From CAZADA01 sp964526675 (GTDB lineage Bacteria; Pseudomonadota; Alphaproteobacteria; Caulobacterales; Maricaulaceae): a stretch of DNA of 64,000 nt. The position numbers were made by a program, and so were the translations under genes. Where the stretch lies: contig CAZGLY010000001.1 in NCBI GenBank assembly GCA_964526675.1, positions 1 through 64,000 of the forward strand, written 5' to 3'. This document shows positions 17,755 through 26,931 of the stretch, piece after piece. Under the pieces are notes generated by a model. It saw nothing but the letters and a program-made list of their open reading frames with translations, did no database searches and was not told the DNA's origin. Positions within the stretch are counted from its first letter, which is position 1; every line of letters starts with the position of its first letter.

Positions 17755-19314
17755 CTAGTCAACGCCGCCAGAGCCGCGCCCCTCCCGCGTGGGACGATAG
17801 ACGGCGTAGCCCAGATGCTCCGGGTTGGCGAAGGCAAGCCCGCCATAGCCCTCCAAAAAGGCGTCGGTCTCCAAGGTAAACCCTGGAATAGGCGGGGCCG
17901 GCGCGTCGAACTCGGCCTGCGCGCGCAGCACAATGTCGAAAACGGCGGGATCGGGCTTGGCTTTGCCGCCGTCGATCAAGCGCCCGTAAAACAGGATCGC
18001 CGTCCGAAACACGACCTCCGGATCTTCCAAGGCCACAATCAGCGGCGAATCCACCGCGACCCGATGGCCGGCCTCGAGCTCCGCCGTGACCAATTGGCCT
18101 ATGGCCTGCGCCTGCGGCCCGCGCACGCCGACGCCAGCGACCGTTTGATACACCCAGAAGCCTTGGGCCAGGGCGCACAGACCCGCGAAGGCGGCCAGCG
18201 CCGCCGTCGCGCCGAGAGCCCGCCAGGACCAGACCCGCCGCCCCAACAGAACCGCAAACCCGACCGCCAGGGCTGGCAAAAACACCGAGTAATTGTAGTA
18301 GGTCACAGGGATGCTGATCGGATACCGGTAGAGCGCCGCCAGGAACCCCGCCAGCGCCACGCCCATCACCAGCTTAAAGAACCACGACGCCTGGCCCCAA
18401 TGCCGCCGCCCCACCTGCACCAACACAAACGCCAAGGGTACAAAGCTCAACACCAGAAACGGCAAGTGCTTGGTCAACACGAAGTAGGTGACAAACGGGC
18501 CCTGACCCAGACGCGCCGTGGCGTGCGTCGCGTGCGCCCACATCCCCTGCGCGTACTCCACGGCGTCGTAGGGGTAGATGACCGCCACCGCGACCACCAG
18601 GACGCCCGCCGCGATCACCGCGGTCGCCACCATTTCCTTTATGTAGCCGAGCGGTCGCCGGCCGCGCCGCACAGCCGCAGCGGCCCGGAGGCCCGCGTAA
18701 AGAAAGCTGGTTATGATGAGCACCAACGGATGCGTCGCGCCCAACACCCCCAGCAACGCGCCGCTGCCGACCAGCCGAACGGGCTTCGGAGGCTCGAAGA
18801 GGCGCGGCCAATTCAGCACGATCAACAGACCTAGAATAAGCCCGGCGGTGGTCTCCGGCCGCCCGGCGAAGCTCATGAAGCTCGCCACAACGATCACCGC
18901 GCCCAACACGCGGATGACCGGCAAGGTCTGCGCGGCGCGGAGCATCGCCAGATACACGCCGATGCCCATCGCCGCGATGATCACCGCGCCCGCATTCACC
19001 CCCCACCAGCCGCTGGTCGGCGCCAACAGCGCGATCAGCGCCGGATGGACGACGCCGTGCCAGTCAAACGCGCCCGAATTGATCGGGTTCGCCCAATGAT
19101 TGTTGAAGCCCAAGTCATTGCGGATGGCGAAACTCGCCGGCAAGAAGAAGATGTTGTCGTGCTTCATGATCATCGGCGCGACCAAACGCAGCACGAGCGG
19201 TCCGGCCACCGCATACGCGACGACGCCCCAGAAGAGGATCGAGAACAGCCGCTGGGCCCATGGCGCGGAGAACCAAGCGCCCACCTGAGCCGGCGCCTCT
19301 TTCAAACGATCCAT
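17755..19314 (-). CDS. Probable GT-C-type membrane glycosyltransferase-like protein
   Basis: This 519-residue protein has about eleven membrane helices and a C-terminal soluble domain of some 120 residues. The first loop after helix 1 reads MIMKHDNIFFLPASFAIRND and FDWHGVVHPALIALL, an acidic/His-containing loop in the place where GT-C enzymes carry catalytic residues. The Asp-Asn pair is not diagnostic. Start 19314 is chosen because GAGGGGACG precedes the ATG; a longer frame lacks support. The soluble tail includes VAVDSPLIVALEDPEVVFR. Family placement is tentative and a transport role is not excluded. Confidence 0.6.
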   Translation of the reverse strand: MDRLKEAPAQVGAWFSAPWAQRLFSILFWGVVAYAVAGPLVLRLVAPMIMKHDNIFFLPASFAIRNDLGFNNHWANPINSGAFDWHGVVHPALIALLAPTSGWWGVNAGAVIIAAMGIGVYLAMLRAAQTLPVIRVLGAVIVVASFMSFAGRPETTAGLILGLLIVLNWPRLFEPPKPVRLVGSGALLGVLGATHPLVLIITSFLYAGLRAAAAVRRGRRPLGYIKEMVATAVIAAGVLVVAVAVIYPYDAVEYAQGMWAHATHATARLGQGPFVTYFVLTKHLPFLVLSFVPLAFVLVQVGRRHWGQASWFFKLVMGVALAGFLAALYRYPISIPVTYYNYSVFLPALAVGFAVLLGRRVWSWRALGATAALAAFAGLCALAQGFWVYQTVAGVGVRGPQAQAIGQLVTAELEAGHRVAVDSPLIVALEDPEVVFRTAILFYGRLIDGGKAKPDPAVFDIVLRAQAEFDAPAPPIPGFTLETDAFLEGYGGLAFANPEHLGYAVYRPTREGRGSGGVD

Positions 19315-19507
19315 CCACGTCCCCTCGTACCAAGCGCTGATCTTGTGGACGGTGTCACCTGGCGCTGTCGCCGCGTGGGGTCCGAGGGCGACGCGCCGCG
19401 GGACCGCCAAGTCGCTCCCCGCGCAGGACGCCGGTTCTAAGCAGCCCTCGACACCAAGGCAAGAAGCGCGCCTGCGACCCAGCGCCGGCATTATGCCGCA
19501 GCCCGAG

Positions 19508-20437
19508 TTAAGGCCGGGACGCCTTCAGCTGCGCGCGCAAGACCCGCACCAATGTCAGCTGACGAAGGGCGCGCTCGCGCGCCTCCGCGCGCGGGTCATC
19601 CCGCGCCGCGCGGGCATACGCAGCATCGACGCGCTCCAGCAGAGCGGCGTCCGCCTGCGCCACAGCGCCAGCGGCGGTGTAGTGCTGCAAAAGGGCGTCG
19701 CCCAACGCCAAGGCCGCTCCCTGACGACCCGCCGCTTCGGCGACGGCGAACGCACGGCCCGCCGCGTCATAGTCTTGATCAACACCCGTTCCCTGCGCCA
19801 GCAGAACGCCGAGGGCGAACGCGGCCTCGCCATGGCCCTGGCTTGCGGCTTTCGCGAGCCATGACGCGGCCTCCGTCGGATCGGCCCCCACGCCGTCGCC
19901 ACGCAACAGCCACGCCCCAAGATCGGCCTGGGCGTCGGCGTCCCCGGCGTTCGCCGCCGCACGACAGAGCGCCAGGCCCTCCTGGGGCGCTTTCGCCACG
20001 CCGGCGCCATAGCGGTGCAGATTGCCAAGGGCGCATTGGGCCTTCGCGACGCCGGCCGCCGCCGCTTGCGCGTACAATCGGGCGGCCTCCCGATCATCTT
20101 TCGGGCGGCCAACGCCCGTGTGATGGCAGGTCGCGAGGTTGTGCGCGGCCAGACCGTCTCCGGCTTCCGCCGCTCGGGCGAAGAGGTCGCATGCGCCTTC
20201 GGGATCAGCGTCCAGTCCCGCCGCGCCGTGATGAAGCAGGGCGCCCGCCTCACGCAGGGCCGTGGGGTCCTTGGCGCCGGCGCGTTCCAAGATCGCAAGC
20301 GCCGCGGCGCCATCGCCCGACAACAGCGCCACGGACGCCTCCGTCCGCGGGTCGTCCGCAACGGACGGCGACGCAAGCGCCACAGCGAGGAGTGTCATCG
20401 CGGCGCGCAGAAACCGCCTCGCGCCCGCGCGCCTCAT
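19508..20437 (-). CDS. Exported Sel1-repeat protein
   Basis: A signal peptide (RFLRAAMTLLAVALASPSVA) leads into about five or six Sel1-type repeats, alpha/alpha helical units marked by the pattern A-x-x-x-L-A-x-x-x-x-x-G-x-G and A-A-x-x-G: for example HNLATCHHTGVGRPKDDREA, CALGNLHRYGAGVAKAPQEG and FALGVLLAQGTGVDQDYDAA. Such proteins scaffold interactions in the periplasm, often in envelope signalling. The ATG at 20437 gives 309 residues; a TTG 15 bases earlier is possible. It begins 17 bases after the sdhB stop and may be the last gene of that transcript, though a link to succinate oxidation is not implied. Confidence 0.8.
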   Translation of the reverse strand: MRRAGARRFLRAAMTLLAVALASPSVADDPRTEASVALLSGDGAAALAILERAGAKDPTALREAGALLHHGAAGLDADPEGACDLFARAAEAGDGLAAHNLATCHHTGVGRPKDDREAARLYAQAAAAGVAKAQCALGNLHRYGAGVAKAPQEGLALCRAAANAGDADAQADLGAWLLRGDGVGADPTEAASWLAKAASQGHGEAAFALGVLLAQGTGVDQDYDAAGRAFAVAEAAGRQGAALALGDALLQHYTAAGAVAQADAALLERVDAAYARAARDDPRAEARERALRQLTLVRVLRAQLKASRP

Positions 20438-20454
20438 CCCAGAGCCCGCCAAGG

Positions 20455-21240
20455 CTAAACGACGCGCTCCAGCATCATCTTCTTGATCTCAGCAATCGCC
20501 TTCGCCGGGTTCAGCCCCTTCGGGCACACCTGAGCGCAGTTCATGATCGTGTGGCAGCGATAGAGCTTGAACGGGTCCTCCAGCGCATCCAAACGCTCGC
20601 CCGTCGCTTCGTCGCGGCTGTCCGCCAGCCAACGATAGGCCTGAAGCAACGCGGCCGGCCCCAAATACTTGTCGCCGTTCCACCAATAGCTCGGGCACGA
20701 TGTCGAACAACATGCACAAAGAATGCACTCGTAAAGGCCGTCCAACTGCTCCCGGTCATCGTGGGTTTGGCGCCACTCCTTTTCCGGCTCCGGCGTGTCC
20801 GTTTGCAGGAAGGGTTCGATATAGGCGTGTTGCGCGAAGAAATTCGTCAGATCCGGCACCAAGTCCTTCAGCACCGGCTGATGAGGCAGAGGCGCGATCG
20901 TGATGGATCCGCCCCCGAACTCCGCCCACCCCTTGGTGCACGCAATGGTGTTGCGTCCGCCAATGTTCATCGCGCACGACCCGCACACGCCTTCCCGACA
21001 CGAGCGGCGGAAGGTCAGGCTCGGGTCGATCTCGTTCTTAATGTAGAGGAGCGCGTCGAGCACCATCGGGCCGAACTTGGCGGTGTCGACCGTGTAGGTG
21101 TCCCAGCGCGGGTTCTCACCGATTTCCGGATCATACCGGTAGATGCGGAAGGTCTTGGTTTTCTTCGCGCCCTCAGGTTTCGGCCAGCGTTTGCCCGCCG
21201 TCACTTTGGAATTCTGCGGCAGCGTCAATTCCACCATCAC
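20455..21240 (-). CDS. sdhB: Succinate dehydrogenase iron-sulfur subunit
   Basis: The 261-residue subunit carries electrons from the flavoprotein to quinone through three clusters. The [2Fe-2S] site is CREGVCGSC plus a later Cys in NTIACTKG; the [4Fe-4S] and [3Fe-4S] sites are CILCACCSTSCPSYWW and CHTIMNCAQVCPKGLNP. Length and motif spacing match bacterial SdhB. Unusually, it is separated from sdhA by nearly 2 kb holding a desaturase and a secreted protein gene on the same strand. Its own promoter probably lies in the 117 bases upstream, so co-transcription with sdhCDA is uncertain. Confidence 0.97.
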   Translation of the reverse strand: MMVELTLPQNSKVTAGKRWPKPEGAKKTKTFRIYRYDPEIGENPRWDTYTVDTAKFGPMVLDALLYIKNEIDPSLTFRRSCREGVCGSCAMNIGGRNTIACTKGWAEFGGGSITIAPLPHQPVLKDLVPDLTNFFAQHAYIEPFLQTDTPEPEKEWRQTHDDREQLDGLYECILCACCSTSCPSYWWNGDKYLGPAALLQAYRWLADSRDEATGERLDALEDPFKLYRCHTIMNCAQVCPKGLNPAKAIAEIKKMMLERVV

Positions 21241-21357
21241 TCGCCCCTTCCGCGGTTGCCGGCGCGGCGAGCGCTTGCGCGCCGGCCGAGCCTTTCAGCT
21301 CCCCATAAGACCTAGCGAAACTTCGCGTCACGTAAAGCGTCCCGACAGGCCAGGCCG

Positions 21358-21876
21358 CTAAGACACCGCCGGCGGCTTGCAGTCGGTCGTCGCGATCGGA
21401 CTGGCGGCGCCGCGTGGCTGCGATGGATCGACGGGGGTGAAATAGAGCTCGTCGTCCGCCTCACTCACGAAGAAGCAGTAGGTCTCGCGCGTCGTCCGCT
21501 CATACACATAACAGATCGCGTCATTGACCGCGTACCACCGGCCCACACGCACGTCCGCGTCGAGAATGTCGTAGAGGCCGCCATCGACCGCCGTGCGCTC
21601 CGCCCATTGCGGCTCCAGGCCGTTGCGCTCGCGCCCGTCTATGTAGCAGCCACGCAGCTCCGCTCCCGTCATGCGCGACGCAATCTCGTCAGGCGTAAGC
21701 CGGCGCAGCTTGTCGATGGGCGCCACCGGCGCTGGAAAGGCCGGCGCGGGGATCTCCGGCCCGGGCGCTAAAGGCTCCTGCGCGGGCGGGGCGGCGTCCT
21801 GGGCCCCCGCCGCCGCGACGACGACCACGGCCGCAAGGATGCCTCCCACAACGTTGGGCTCGATGCACGACCTCAC
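21358..21876 (-). CDS. Small exported protein with Pro/Ala linker, unknown function
   Basis: I start at a GTG at 21876 preceded by AGAAGGGG, giving 172 residues. A hydrophobic segment (VVGGILAAVVVVAAAGAQ) acts as signal or anchor, then a Pro-rich stretch (PAQEPLAPGPEIPAPAFP) spaces a C-terminal domain with RLTPDEIASRMTGAELRGCY and AICYVYERTTRETYCFF. The Cys residues in the domain suggest disulfides outside the cytoplasm. No family is recognised. It lies between the desaturase and sdhB genes in the same orientation. An ATG at 21906 is an alternative start without a ribosome binding site. Confidence 0.6.
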   Translation of the reverse strand: MRSCIEPNVVGGILAAVVVVAAAGAQDAAPPAQEPLAPGPEIPAPAFPAPVAPIDKLRRLTPDEIASRMTGAELRGCYIDGRERNGLEPQWAERTAVDGGLYDILDADVRVGRWYAVNDAICYVYERTTRETYCFFVSEADDELYFTPVDPSQPRGAASPIATTDCKPPAVS

Positions 21877-21973
21877 GAATGGCGTCCCCTTCTGCGCGCA
21901 GCACATGGCGCTGTGTATCCGACATCGGCCCACCCGCCGCCAAGCGTTTTCCGCGGTCCCGCGATCGGCGCGC

Positions 21974-22936
21974 TTACGCGCGGTCCAACGCACCCGTCGG
22001 CCCGCCGCCTGTGACCTGGCGCAACACCGACATGTAGCTCGACGCCTCGATCATCCGCCGGGTCAGCCCCTTCGCCGCGAGCGCCTGCCGAGCGCGGGCG
22101 AGGCGATAGCAGGGCAGATGCATGAAAGCATGGTGCTCCGCGTGGTGATGGACCCAGTACGGCGCGATGAACAGCCGCTCCCACCACCGGGCCCGCACGC
22201 TGCGCGCGTGCGCGAGGGGGTCGTCGCTGTAGGGCAGGCACGCGTGTTCCGCGATGTTGCGGATGCGCGTCACAAACGGAAACCACGTCGCCAGCGCCAC
22301 CAGCCACACAGCCGGGTAAAGCCACCACACGCCCAACAGCGCCAAGATCATGAACAGGATCGCGTTGACGACCAGATGATCCCGCAAGGCGTCGCCGCCG
22401 GCCAACACGTCCGCCTGCTTCGCCGCGCCGGGGCTCGCCGCGCGCACCGCCGCCAGACCCGCCAACCGCTGGCGCACAAACGTCTGACCCGTGAGGTCGC
22501 GCACGAATTTGCGACGCAGACTTGCCGGCGTGGTGGGAAACCGCTCCACGAGAACACGGTCGGGGTCGCCCTCCTCCTGCACATATTTGTGATGGGCGAG
22601 ATGGTACTGGCGGTAGTTCGCCAAAGCCGTCCCGACGGGCGCGGCGCACAGCCAATGGCCGATCCCGTCGTTGAGCCGCCGATTGCGATGGAGAGCGCCG
22701 TGGGCCGCCTCATGCATCAGGATGGCGAGACCAAGCTGGCGCGCGCCCACCAACATCACCGCCAGAAGCCATGTCAGCGGGTTTGGCCAGATGGCGACCA
22801 GCGTGAAGGCGGCCGCGATCACGCCCCACGCGTGCGCCACGAGCGCCAGGCCGCGCCAGTCCTCGCGCGCGCTGATGTCCGCCCATTCGCTCGGCGTGAA
22901 CACATCCATCGGGCGCAAGCGGTTGGCGGCTTTCAT
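21974..22936 (-). CDS. Membrane fatty acid desaturase
   Basis: Three His boxes of membrane di-iron desaturases are present: HEAAHGALH, YHLAHHKY and HHAEHHAFM. About four hydrophobic helices (for example VAHAWGVIAAAFTLVAIWP and HLVVNAILFMILALLGVWW) place the active site on the cytoplasmic face. The protein would introduce double bonds into acyl chains, or hydroxylate a related lipid, using electrons from a carrier. I start at the ATG at 22936 (320 residues); a TTG at 23008 is possible but overlaps another open frame. The gene interrupts the usual sdhA-sdhB order. Substrate regiochemistry cannot be read from sequence. Confidence 0.85.
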   Translation of the reverse strand: MKAANRLRPMDVFTPSEWADISAREDWRGLALVAHAWGVIAAAFTLVAIWPNPLTWLLAVMLVGARQLGLAILMHEAAHGALHRNRRLNDGIGHWLCAAPVGTALANYRQYHLAHHKYVQEEGDPDRVLVERFPTTPASLRRKFVRDLTGQTFVRQRLAGLAAVRAASPGAAKQADVLAGGDALRDHLVVNAILFMILALLGVWWLYPAVWLVALATWFPFVTRIRNIAEHACLPYSDDPLAHARSVRARWWERLFIAPYWVHHHAEHHAFMHLPCYRLARARQALAAKGLTRRMIEASSYMSVLRQVTGGGPTGALDRA

Positions 22937-23224
22937 GAGGTGCAGAATACCATGGGAAGCCACAGCGCGTGAGAGGTCACCCCCACGCGGCCATGGAACC
23001 GTCGCCAACGCCGAGAACCAACACCTCGTCCAGCCGAATGCGCTTTTCGGTCACTACGAACCTGTACCGCCCATAGTCTGTGGCAAGGTCCCGACACACT
23101 GCCGACAGAACCGCAACGTCGACATCATGTGGAGCGTCCGCACACTTCAAGATGAGGACATCGACATCCGCGTCACGAACATGCCCGCGCTTGACTTTTA
23201 TATTCGCTGCTAGAGCGACGTGGC

Positions 23225-25012
23225 TTAATACACCCGCGCCTTCGGCTCAATATAGGCAATCTCGTTGGTCATGGTGTAGGTGTGCACCGGCCGGTAGTCG
23301 ATGGTCACGTTTCCGTCGCCGGTCACCCAAGCCAAGGTGTGTTTCATCCACTCTTGGTCATCGCGATCGGGGAAGTCCTCGCGCGCGTGGGCGCCGCGGC
23401 TCTCCGTGCGGTTGCGGGCCGAGTGGACCGTGGCCGCCGCCTGCATGATCAGATTGTCGAACTCGAGCGTTTCCAGAAGGTCCGTGTTCCAGACCAGACC
23501 CCGGTCAGCCACGCGAATGTCCGGCGTCGCCTCATAGACCGCTTTGATCCGCTGCACGCCTTCTTCCAGCACCTCGCCCGTGCGGAAGACGGCGCAGTTT
23601 TCTTGCATCGCCCGCTGCATATCCAGGCGCAGAGCCGCGGTGTTGGTGGAGCCGTCCGCGTTCCGCAGCTTCTCGAAGCGGGCGAGATGCGCATCGCCCG
23701 CGTCTGACGGCAGATCGGCCTGCTTGGCGCCGCCCTCGACCGTTTCGCCGCAGCGCAAACCCGCCGCGCGACCAAACACGACCAAGTCGATCAAAGAGTT
23801 GGAGCCCAACCGATTCGCGCCGTGCACAGACACGCAGGCCGCCTCGCCAATCGCCATCAGACCCGGCACCACTTGATCCGGATCGCCGTTGAGCTTGGTC
23901 AGCACTTCGCCGTGATAGTTCGTCGGGATGCCGCCCATATTGTAGTGGACGGTCGGCAGGATCGGGATCGGCTCCTTCGTGACGTCCACGCCGGCGAACA
24001 CCCGCGCGGATTCCGAGATGCCCGGCAGACGCTCCGCCAGGATGGCCGGGTCCAAGTGATCCAGATGCAGGAAGATGTGGTCCTTGTCCGGACCCACGCC
24101 GCGGCCTTCACGGATCTCCACCGTCATCGCGCGCGACACCACATCCCGTGACGCCAGATCCTTGGCGCTGGGGGCGTAGCGCTCCATGAAGCGCTCGCCC
24201 TCCGAATTGGTGAGATAGCCGCCCTCGCCGCGCGCGCCTTCGGTGATCAGCACGCCGGCGCCGTAAATGCCGGACGGGTGGAACTGCACGAACTCCATGT
24301 CCTGCAGCGGCAGACCCGCCCGCAACACCATGGCGTTGCCATCGCCCGTGCAGGTATGGGCCGATGTGCACGAGAAATAGGCGCGCCCGTAACCGCCGGT
24401 CGCAAGCACCACCTTCTGCGCGCGGAAGCGGTGGAAGGTGCCGTCGTCAAGCTTCCACGCCGTGACGCCGCGGCACGCGCCCTCGTCGTCCATGATCAAA
24501 TCAAGGACGAAATACTCAATGAAGAACTCGGTGTCGTTCTTCAGAGCTTGACCGTAGAGCGTGTGGAGAATGGCGTGACCCGTGCGGTCCGCCGCGGCGC
24601 AGGTCCGCTGCACGGGGCCCTCGCCGAAATTGCGGGTCATGCCGCCGAACGCGCGCTGATAGATCTTGCCCTCGTCCGTGCGGGAAAACGGCACGCCCCA
24701 GTGCTCGAGCTCGTAGACGGCCGGCGGCGCGTTCTTGCAGAGATATTCGATCGCGTCTTGATCGCCGAGCCAGTCCGACCCCTTCACGGTGTCGTACATG
24801 TGCCAGCGCCAATCGTCCGCGCCCATATTGCCAAGCGCGGCGGAGATGCCGCCCTGGGCCGCGACGGTGTGCGAGCGTGTGGGAAACACTTTCGACACGC
24901 ATGCGGTGCGCAACCCCGCCTGCGCCGCGCCGAGCGCCGCGCGCAGACCTGAGCCGCCCGCGCCCACGACGACGACATCGAAGGTGTGATCAATCCACTC
25001 ATACGCGCCCAT
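23225..25012 (-). CDS. sdhA: Succinate dehydrogenase flavoprotein subunit
   Basis: This 595-residue flavoprotein oxidises succinate to fumarate. The FAD-binding motif is VVVVGAGGSGLRAALGAAQ; the FAD-linking region is SHTVAAQGGISAALGN, with the His that carries covalent FAD. Active-site segments include QFHPSGIYGAGVLITEGARG and RLGSNSLIDLVVFGRAAG, and the C-terminus has DYRPVHTYTMTNE. Start 25012 is chosen because GGAGAGG precedes the ATG. It follows sdhD after about 100 bases in the canonical C-D-A order, so it belongs with the membrane anchor genes. Confidence is near certain. Confidence 0.98.
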   Translation of the reverse strand: MGAYEWIDHTFDVVVVGAGGSGLRAALGAAQAGLRTACVSKVFPTRSHTVAAQGGISAALGNMGADDWRWHMYDTVKGSDWLGDQDAIEYLCKNAPPAVYELEHWGVPFSRTDEGKIYQRAFGGMTRNFGEGPVQRTCAAADRTGHAILHTLYGQALKNDTEFFIEYFVLDLIMDDEGACRGVTAWKLDDGTFHRFRAQKVVLATGGYGRAYFSCTSAHTCTGDGNAMVLRAGLPLQDMEFVQFHPSGIYGAGVLITEGARGEGGYLTNSEGERFMERYAPSAKDLASRDVVSRAMTVEIREGRGVGPDKDHIFLHLDHLDPAILAERLPGISESARVFAGVDVTKEPIPILPTVHYNMGGIPTNYHGEVLTKLNGDPDQVVPGLMAIGEAACVSVHGANRLGSNSLIDLVVFGRAAGLRCGETVEGGAKQADLPSDAGDAHLARFEKLRNADGSTNTAALRLDMQRAMQENCAVFRTGEVLEEGVQRIKAVYEATPDIRVADRGLVWNTDLLETLEFDNLIMQAAATVHSARNRTESRGAHAREDFPDRDDQEWMKHTLAWVTGDGNVTIDYRPVHTYTMTNEIAYIEPKARVY

Positions 25013-25111
25013 CACGCACCTCTCCCACGCCCGCGCCGCGACCACGTGGTCACGGCCCCGCGGTTCCCCGCGACAACTCGAAACGCACTGCGCCTGTTAG
25101 GATGATTGCGC

Positions 25112-25498
25112 TCACAGCGCGACTTTCAACACCGCAAAGCCAGCCGCCACCCACAAGGCCGTCGCCACAAACGTGTTCAGCACCAAGAGCGCGACCCGCG
25201 TGCCGGACTTCGCAATGTAATCCTCGATCACCACCTGCAGCCCAAGGCGCATGTGGTAAAACGCCGCGCTGACCAGCAGCAGCATGGCCACCGCCGTCAG
25301 CGGCTGCGCCAACCACGCGCGCGCGCTGTCGTAGCCGGCGCGATACGCGCCGAGGAACGCCGCGAAAAACCACGGCACCAGGATGACGAGCGCCAAGGCC
25401 GTCACCCGTTGCGCGATCCAGTGGCCAACGCCTTCTTTTGCGGCGCCGAGACCTTTGGCGGCTTTGCGCGGCGTGCGCAGGCTAACCGTCTCCATCAT
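25112..25498 (-). CDS. sdhD: Succinate dehydrogenase membrane anchor subunit
   Basis: The 128-residue protein has three membrane helices (VTALALVILVPWFFAAFLG; AVAMLLLVSAAFYHMRLG; ALLVLNTFVATALWVAAGFAV). The pattern AFYHMRLGLQVVIEDYI contains the His that ligates heme b and the Asp/Tyr of the quinone site, as in alphaproteobacterial SdhD. It begins six bases after sdhC and precedes sdhA. MM at the start leaves a one-codon ambiguity. Confidence 0.94.
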   Translation of the reverse strand: MMETVSLRTPRKAAKGLGAAKEGVGHWIAQRVTALALVILVPWFFAAFLGAYRAGYDSARAWLAQPLTAVAMLLLVSAAFYHMRLGLQVVIEDYIAKSGTRVALLVLNTFVATALWVAAGFAVLKVAL

Positions 25499-25504
25499 CG
25501 CCCC

Positions 25505-25912
25505 CTAAGCTGCGTAGGCGGCGAACCACACCGCCACCGTCGCCACGACGGACACAACAAGAATGACCACGCTCATCGCGCTGGCCACGCCGGGGGTGAA
25601 CCCGTTGCCGGTGTCCCAGATCAAAAACCGGATCCCATTGAACAGGTGATACATCACCGACAGCGTGAAGCCGAACAGAACAAACCGGCCCAACGGCGAC
25701 AGCAGCACGGTCTCCGCCGCCGCATAGGCCTCCGGCCCGAGCGCCAACGCCATCAGCCAAAACACCATGACAAACGCGCCGACATAGTTCGCCACGCCGC
25801 TCGCGCGGTGGAGGATCGAGGTCGCCATCGTCGGGTGCCAACGCCACACCTGCAGGTGGGGCGACAGCGGCGGGGCCGCCGGCCGTGAAGGGGTCGATTG
25901 TTCGCTCGCCAT
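25505..25912 (-). CDS. sdhC: Succinate dehydrogenase cytochrome b556 subunit
   Basis: This anchor subunit (135 residues) shows the family motif SILHRASGVANYVG, where Ser and Arg line the quinone site, and the heme-binding SVMYHLFNGIRFLIWD. Three helices are visible. The ATG at 25912 follows GGGAGCG; an upstream extension would add 49 Arg-rich residues without family resemblance. It is the first gene of the sdhCDA unit. Confidence 0.94.
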   Translation of the reverse strand: MASEQSTPSRPAAPPLSPHLQVWRWHPTMATSILHRASGVANYVGAFVMVFWLMALALGPEAYAAAETVLLSPLGRFVLFGFTLSVMYHLFNGIRFLIWDTGNGFTPGVASAMSVVILVVSVVATVAVWFAAYAA

Positions 25913-26224
25913 GCCAACGCGCTCCCGCTGCGCCGCGCACCCGCCGGCGCGGCTGAGCCAAATGCGGCTGCAGATATCGGATCTGGACGCCCCGAACCGC
26001 CTCCGTCGCCGGACGTTACCCCTCGGGAGCCTAAGGTCAAGTTGGCGCGTGCGCTGCAATGAGGGGCGTCATGAGCATGTGCAGTTGCGCCGTCGCCTCG
26101 CCGCTTTTGCGCCCGATCAACGCGTCATGAAGACGCGGCGTTGGTGTTTACGGAGTCAACGCTCGCGGCGGGGCGAGCGTCCGGGCGCGCATCTGGGCGC
26201 GCGACCAAGCGGGGGATCACGACG
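25913..26224. other. Divergent promoter region between sdhC and the GT51-like gene
   Basis: No gene is supported here. On the minus strand a -35-like TTGACC (26035-26040) is followed after 16 bases by a weak -10 (TAACGT) and could drive sdhCDA. The plus-strand gene is preceded by GGGGGA, a ribosome binding site eight bases before 26225. Confidence 0.35.
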
Positions 26225-26884
26225 ATGGGCCGCGTCATAAGTTGGGCGATTGTACTGCTGATCGCGTTTGCGGGAGCCGGGTTCCTCTACGCCGGCGGCG
26301 AGGCCCGCGCGGCGCGCGACACGCTCGATGAGGCGCAAGCGGCGGCGGAGCGCCTTACCGCCCAAGGCTTGGGGTGGGATGCGCTGTCGCCGCGTCAACA
26401 AGCCATTGTCTTGGCCGTCGAAGATCCGCGCTTCTTCCGCCACCCCGGGCTTGACCCGCTGACGCCCGGCGTCGGCCCCACCACCATCACCCAGGACTTG
26501 GCGGATCAATTGTTTTCCGGCGACGCGCCGCCCGGGCTCGCCGCGTTTCGTCGAGCGATCCTGGCCTTTGAGATCCATCGCGCTCTCCCTAAGGCCGCGC
26601 AGCTGACCCTGTTTCTCAACACCACGGGCATGGGCGCGAAGGACGGGCGGTGGCTGACCGGCTACGACGCGGCGGCCCGCGCCTACTTCAACGCCCCGCT
26701 CACCCGACTGACGGACGCGCAATTCATCAATCTCGCCGCGCGTCCCTTAAATCCCACGTTCTTCAGCCGCGTGGACGGGACCGCGCCGCTCGCCGCGCGC
26801 GTGCGCCGCATCACGCGCCTCGTCGACGCTCAATGCGCGCCGGCCTCGCCCCAGGACGTCGACTACCCCAGCTGCGGTCCATAA
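26225..26884 (+). CDS. GT51 peptidoglycan glycosyltransferase-like protein, short
   Basis: This 219-residue protein has one N-terminal membrane helix (SWAIVLLIAFAGAGFLYAGG) and a compact version of the GT51 fold: VLAVEDPRFFRHPG holds the catalytic Glu, GPTTITQDLADQLF matches GGSTITQQ, and LAFEIHRALPKAAQLTLFLN matches motif 3. Later AARAYFNAPLTRLTDAQ is family-typical. GT51 enzymes polymerise lipid II. The second catalytic Glu region is condensed and the chain is somewhat shorter than MtgA, so it may be a divergent or weakly active transglycosylase. The start ATG follows GGGGGA. Confidence 0.72.
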   Translation: MGRVISWAIVLLIAFAGAGFLYAGGEARAARDTLDEAQAAAERLTAQGLGWDALSPRQQAIVLAVEDPRFFRHPGLDPLTPGVGPTTITQDLADQLFSGDAPPGLAAFRRAILAFEIHRALPKAAQLTLFLNTTGMGAKDGRWLTGYDAAARAYFNAPLTRLTDAQFINLAARPLNPTFFSRVDGTAPLAARVRRITRLVDAQCAPASPQDVDYPSCGP

Positions 26885-26931
26885 CACTTGTTCGTGGCCG
26901 CGACCGCTCCCCGCGCCGCGCGAATCACGGC

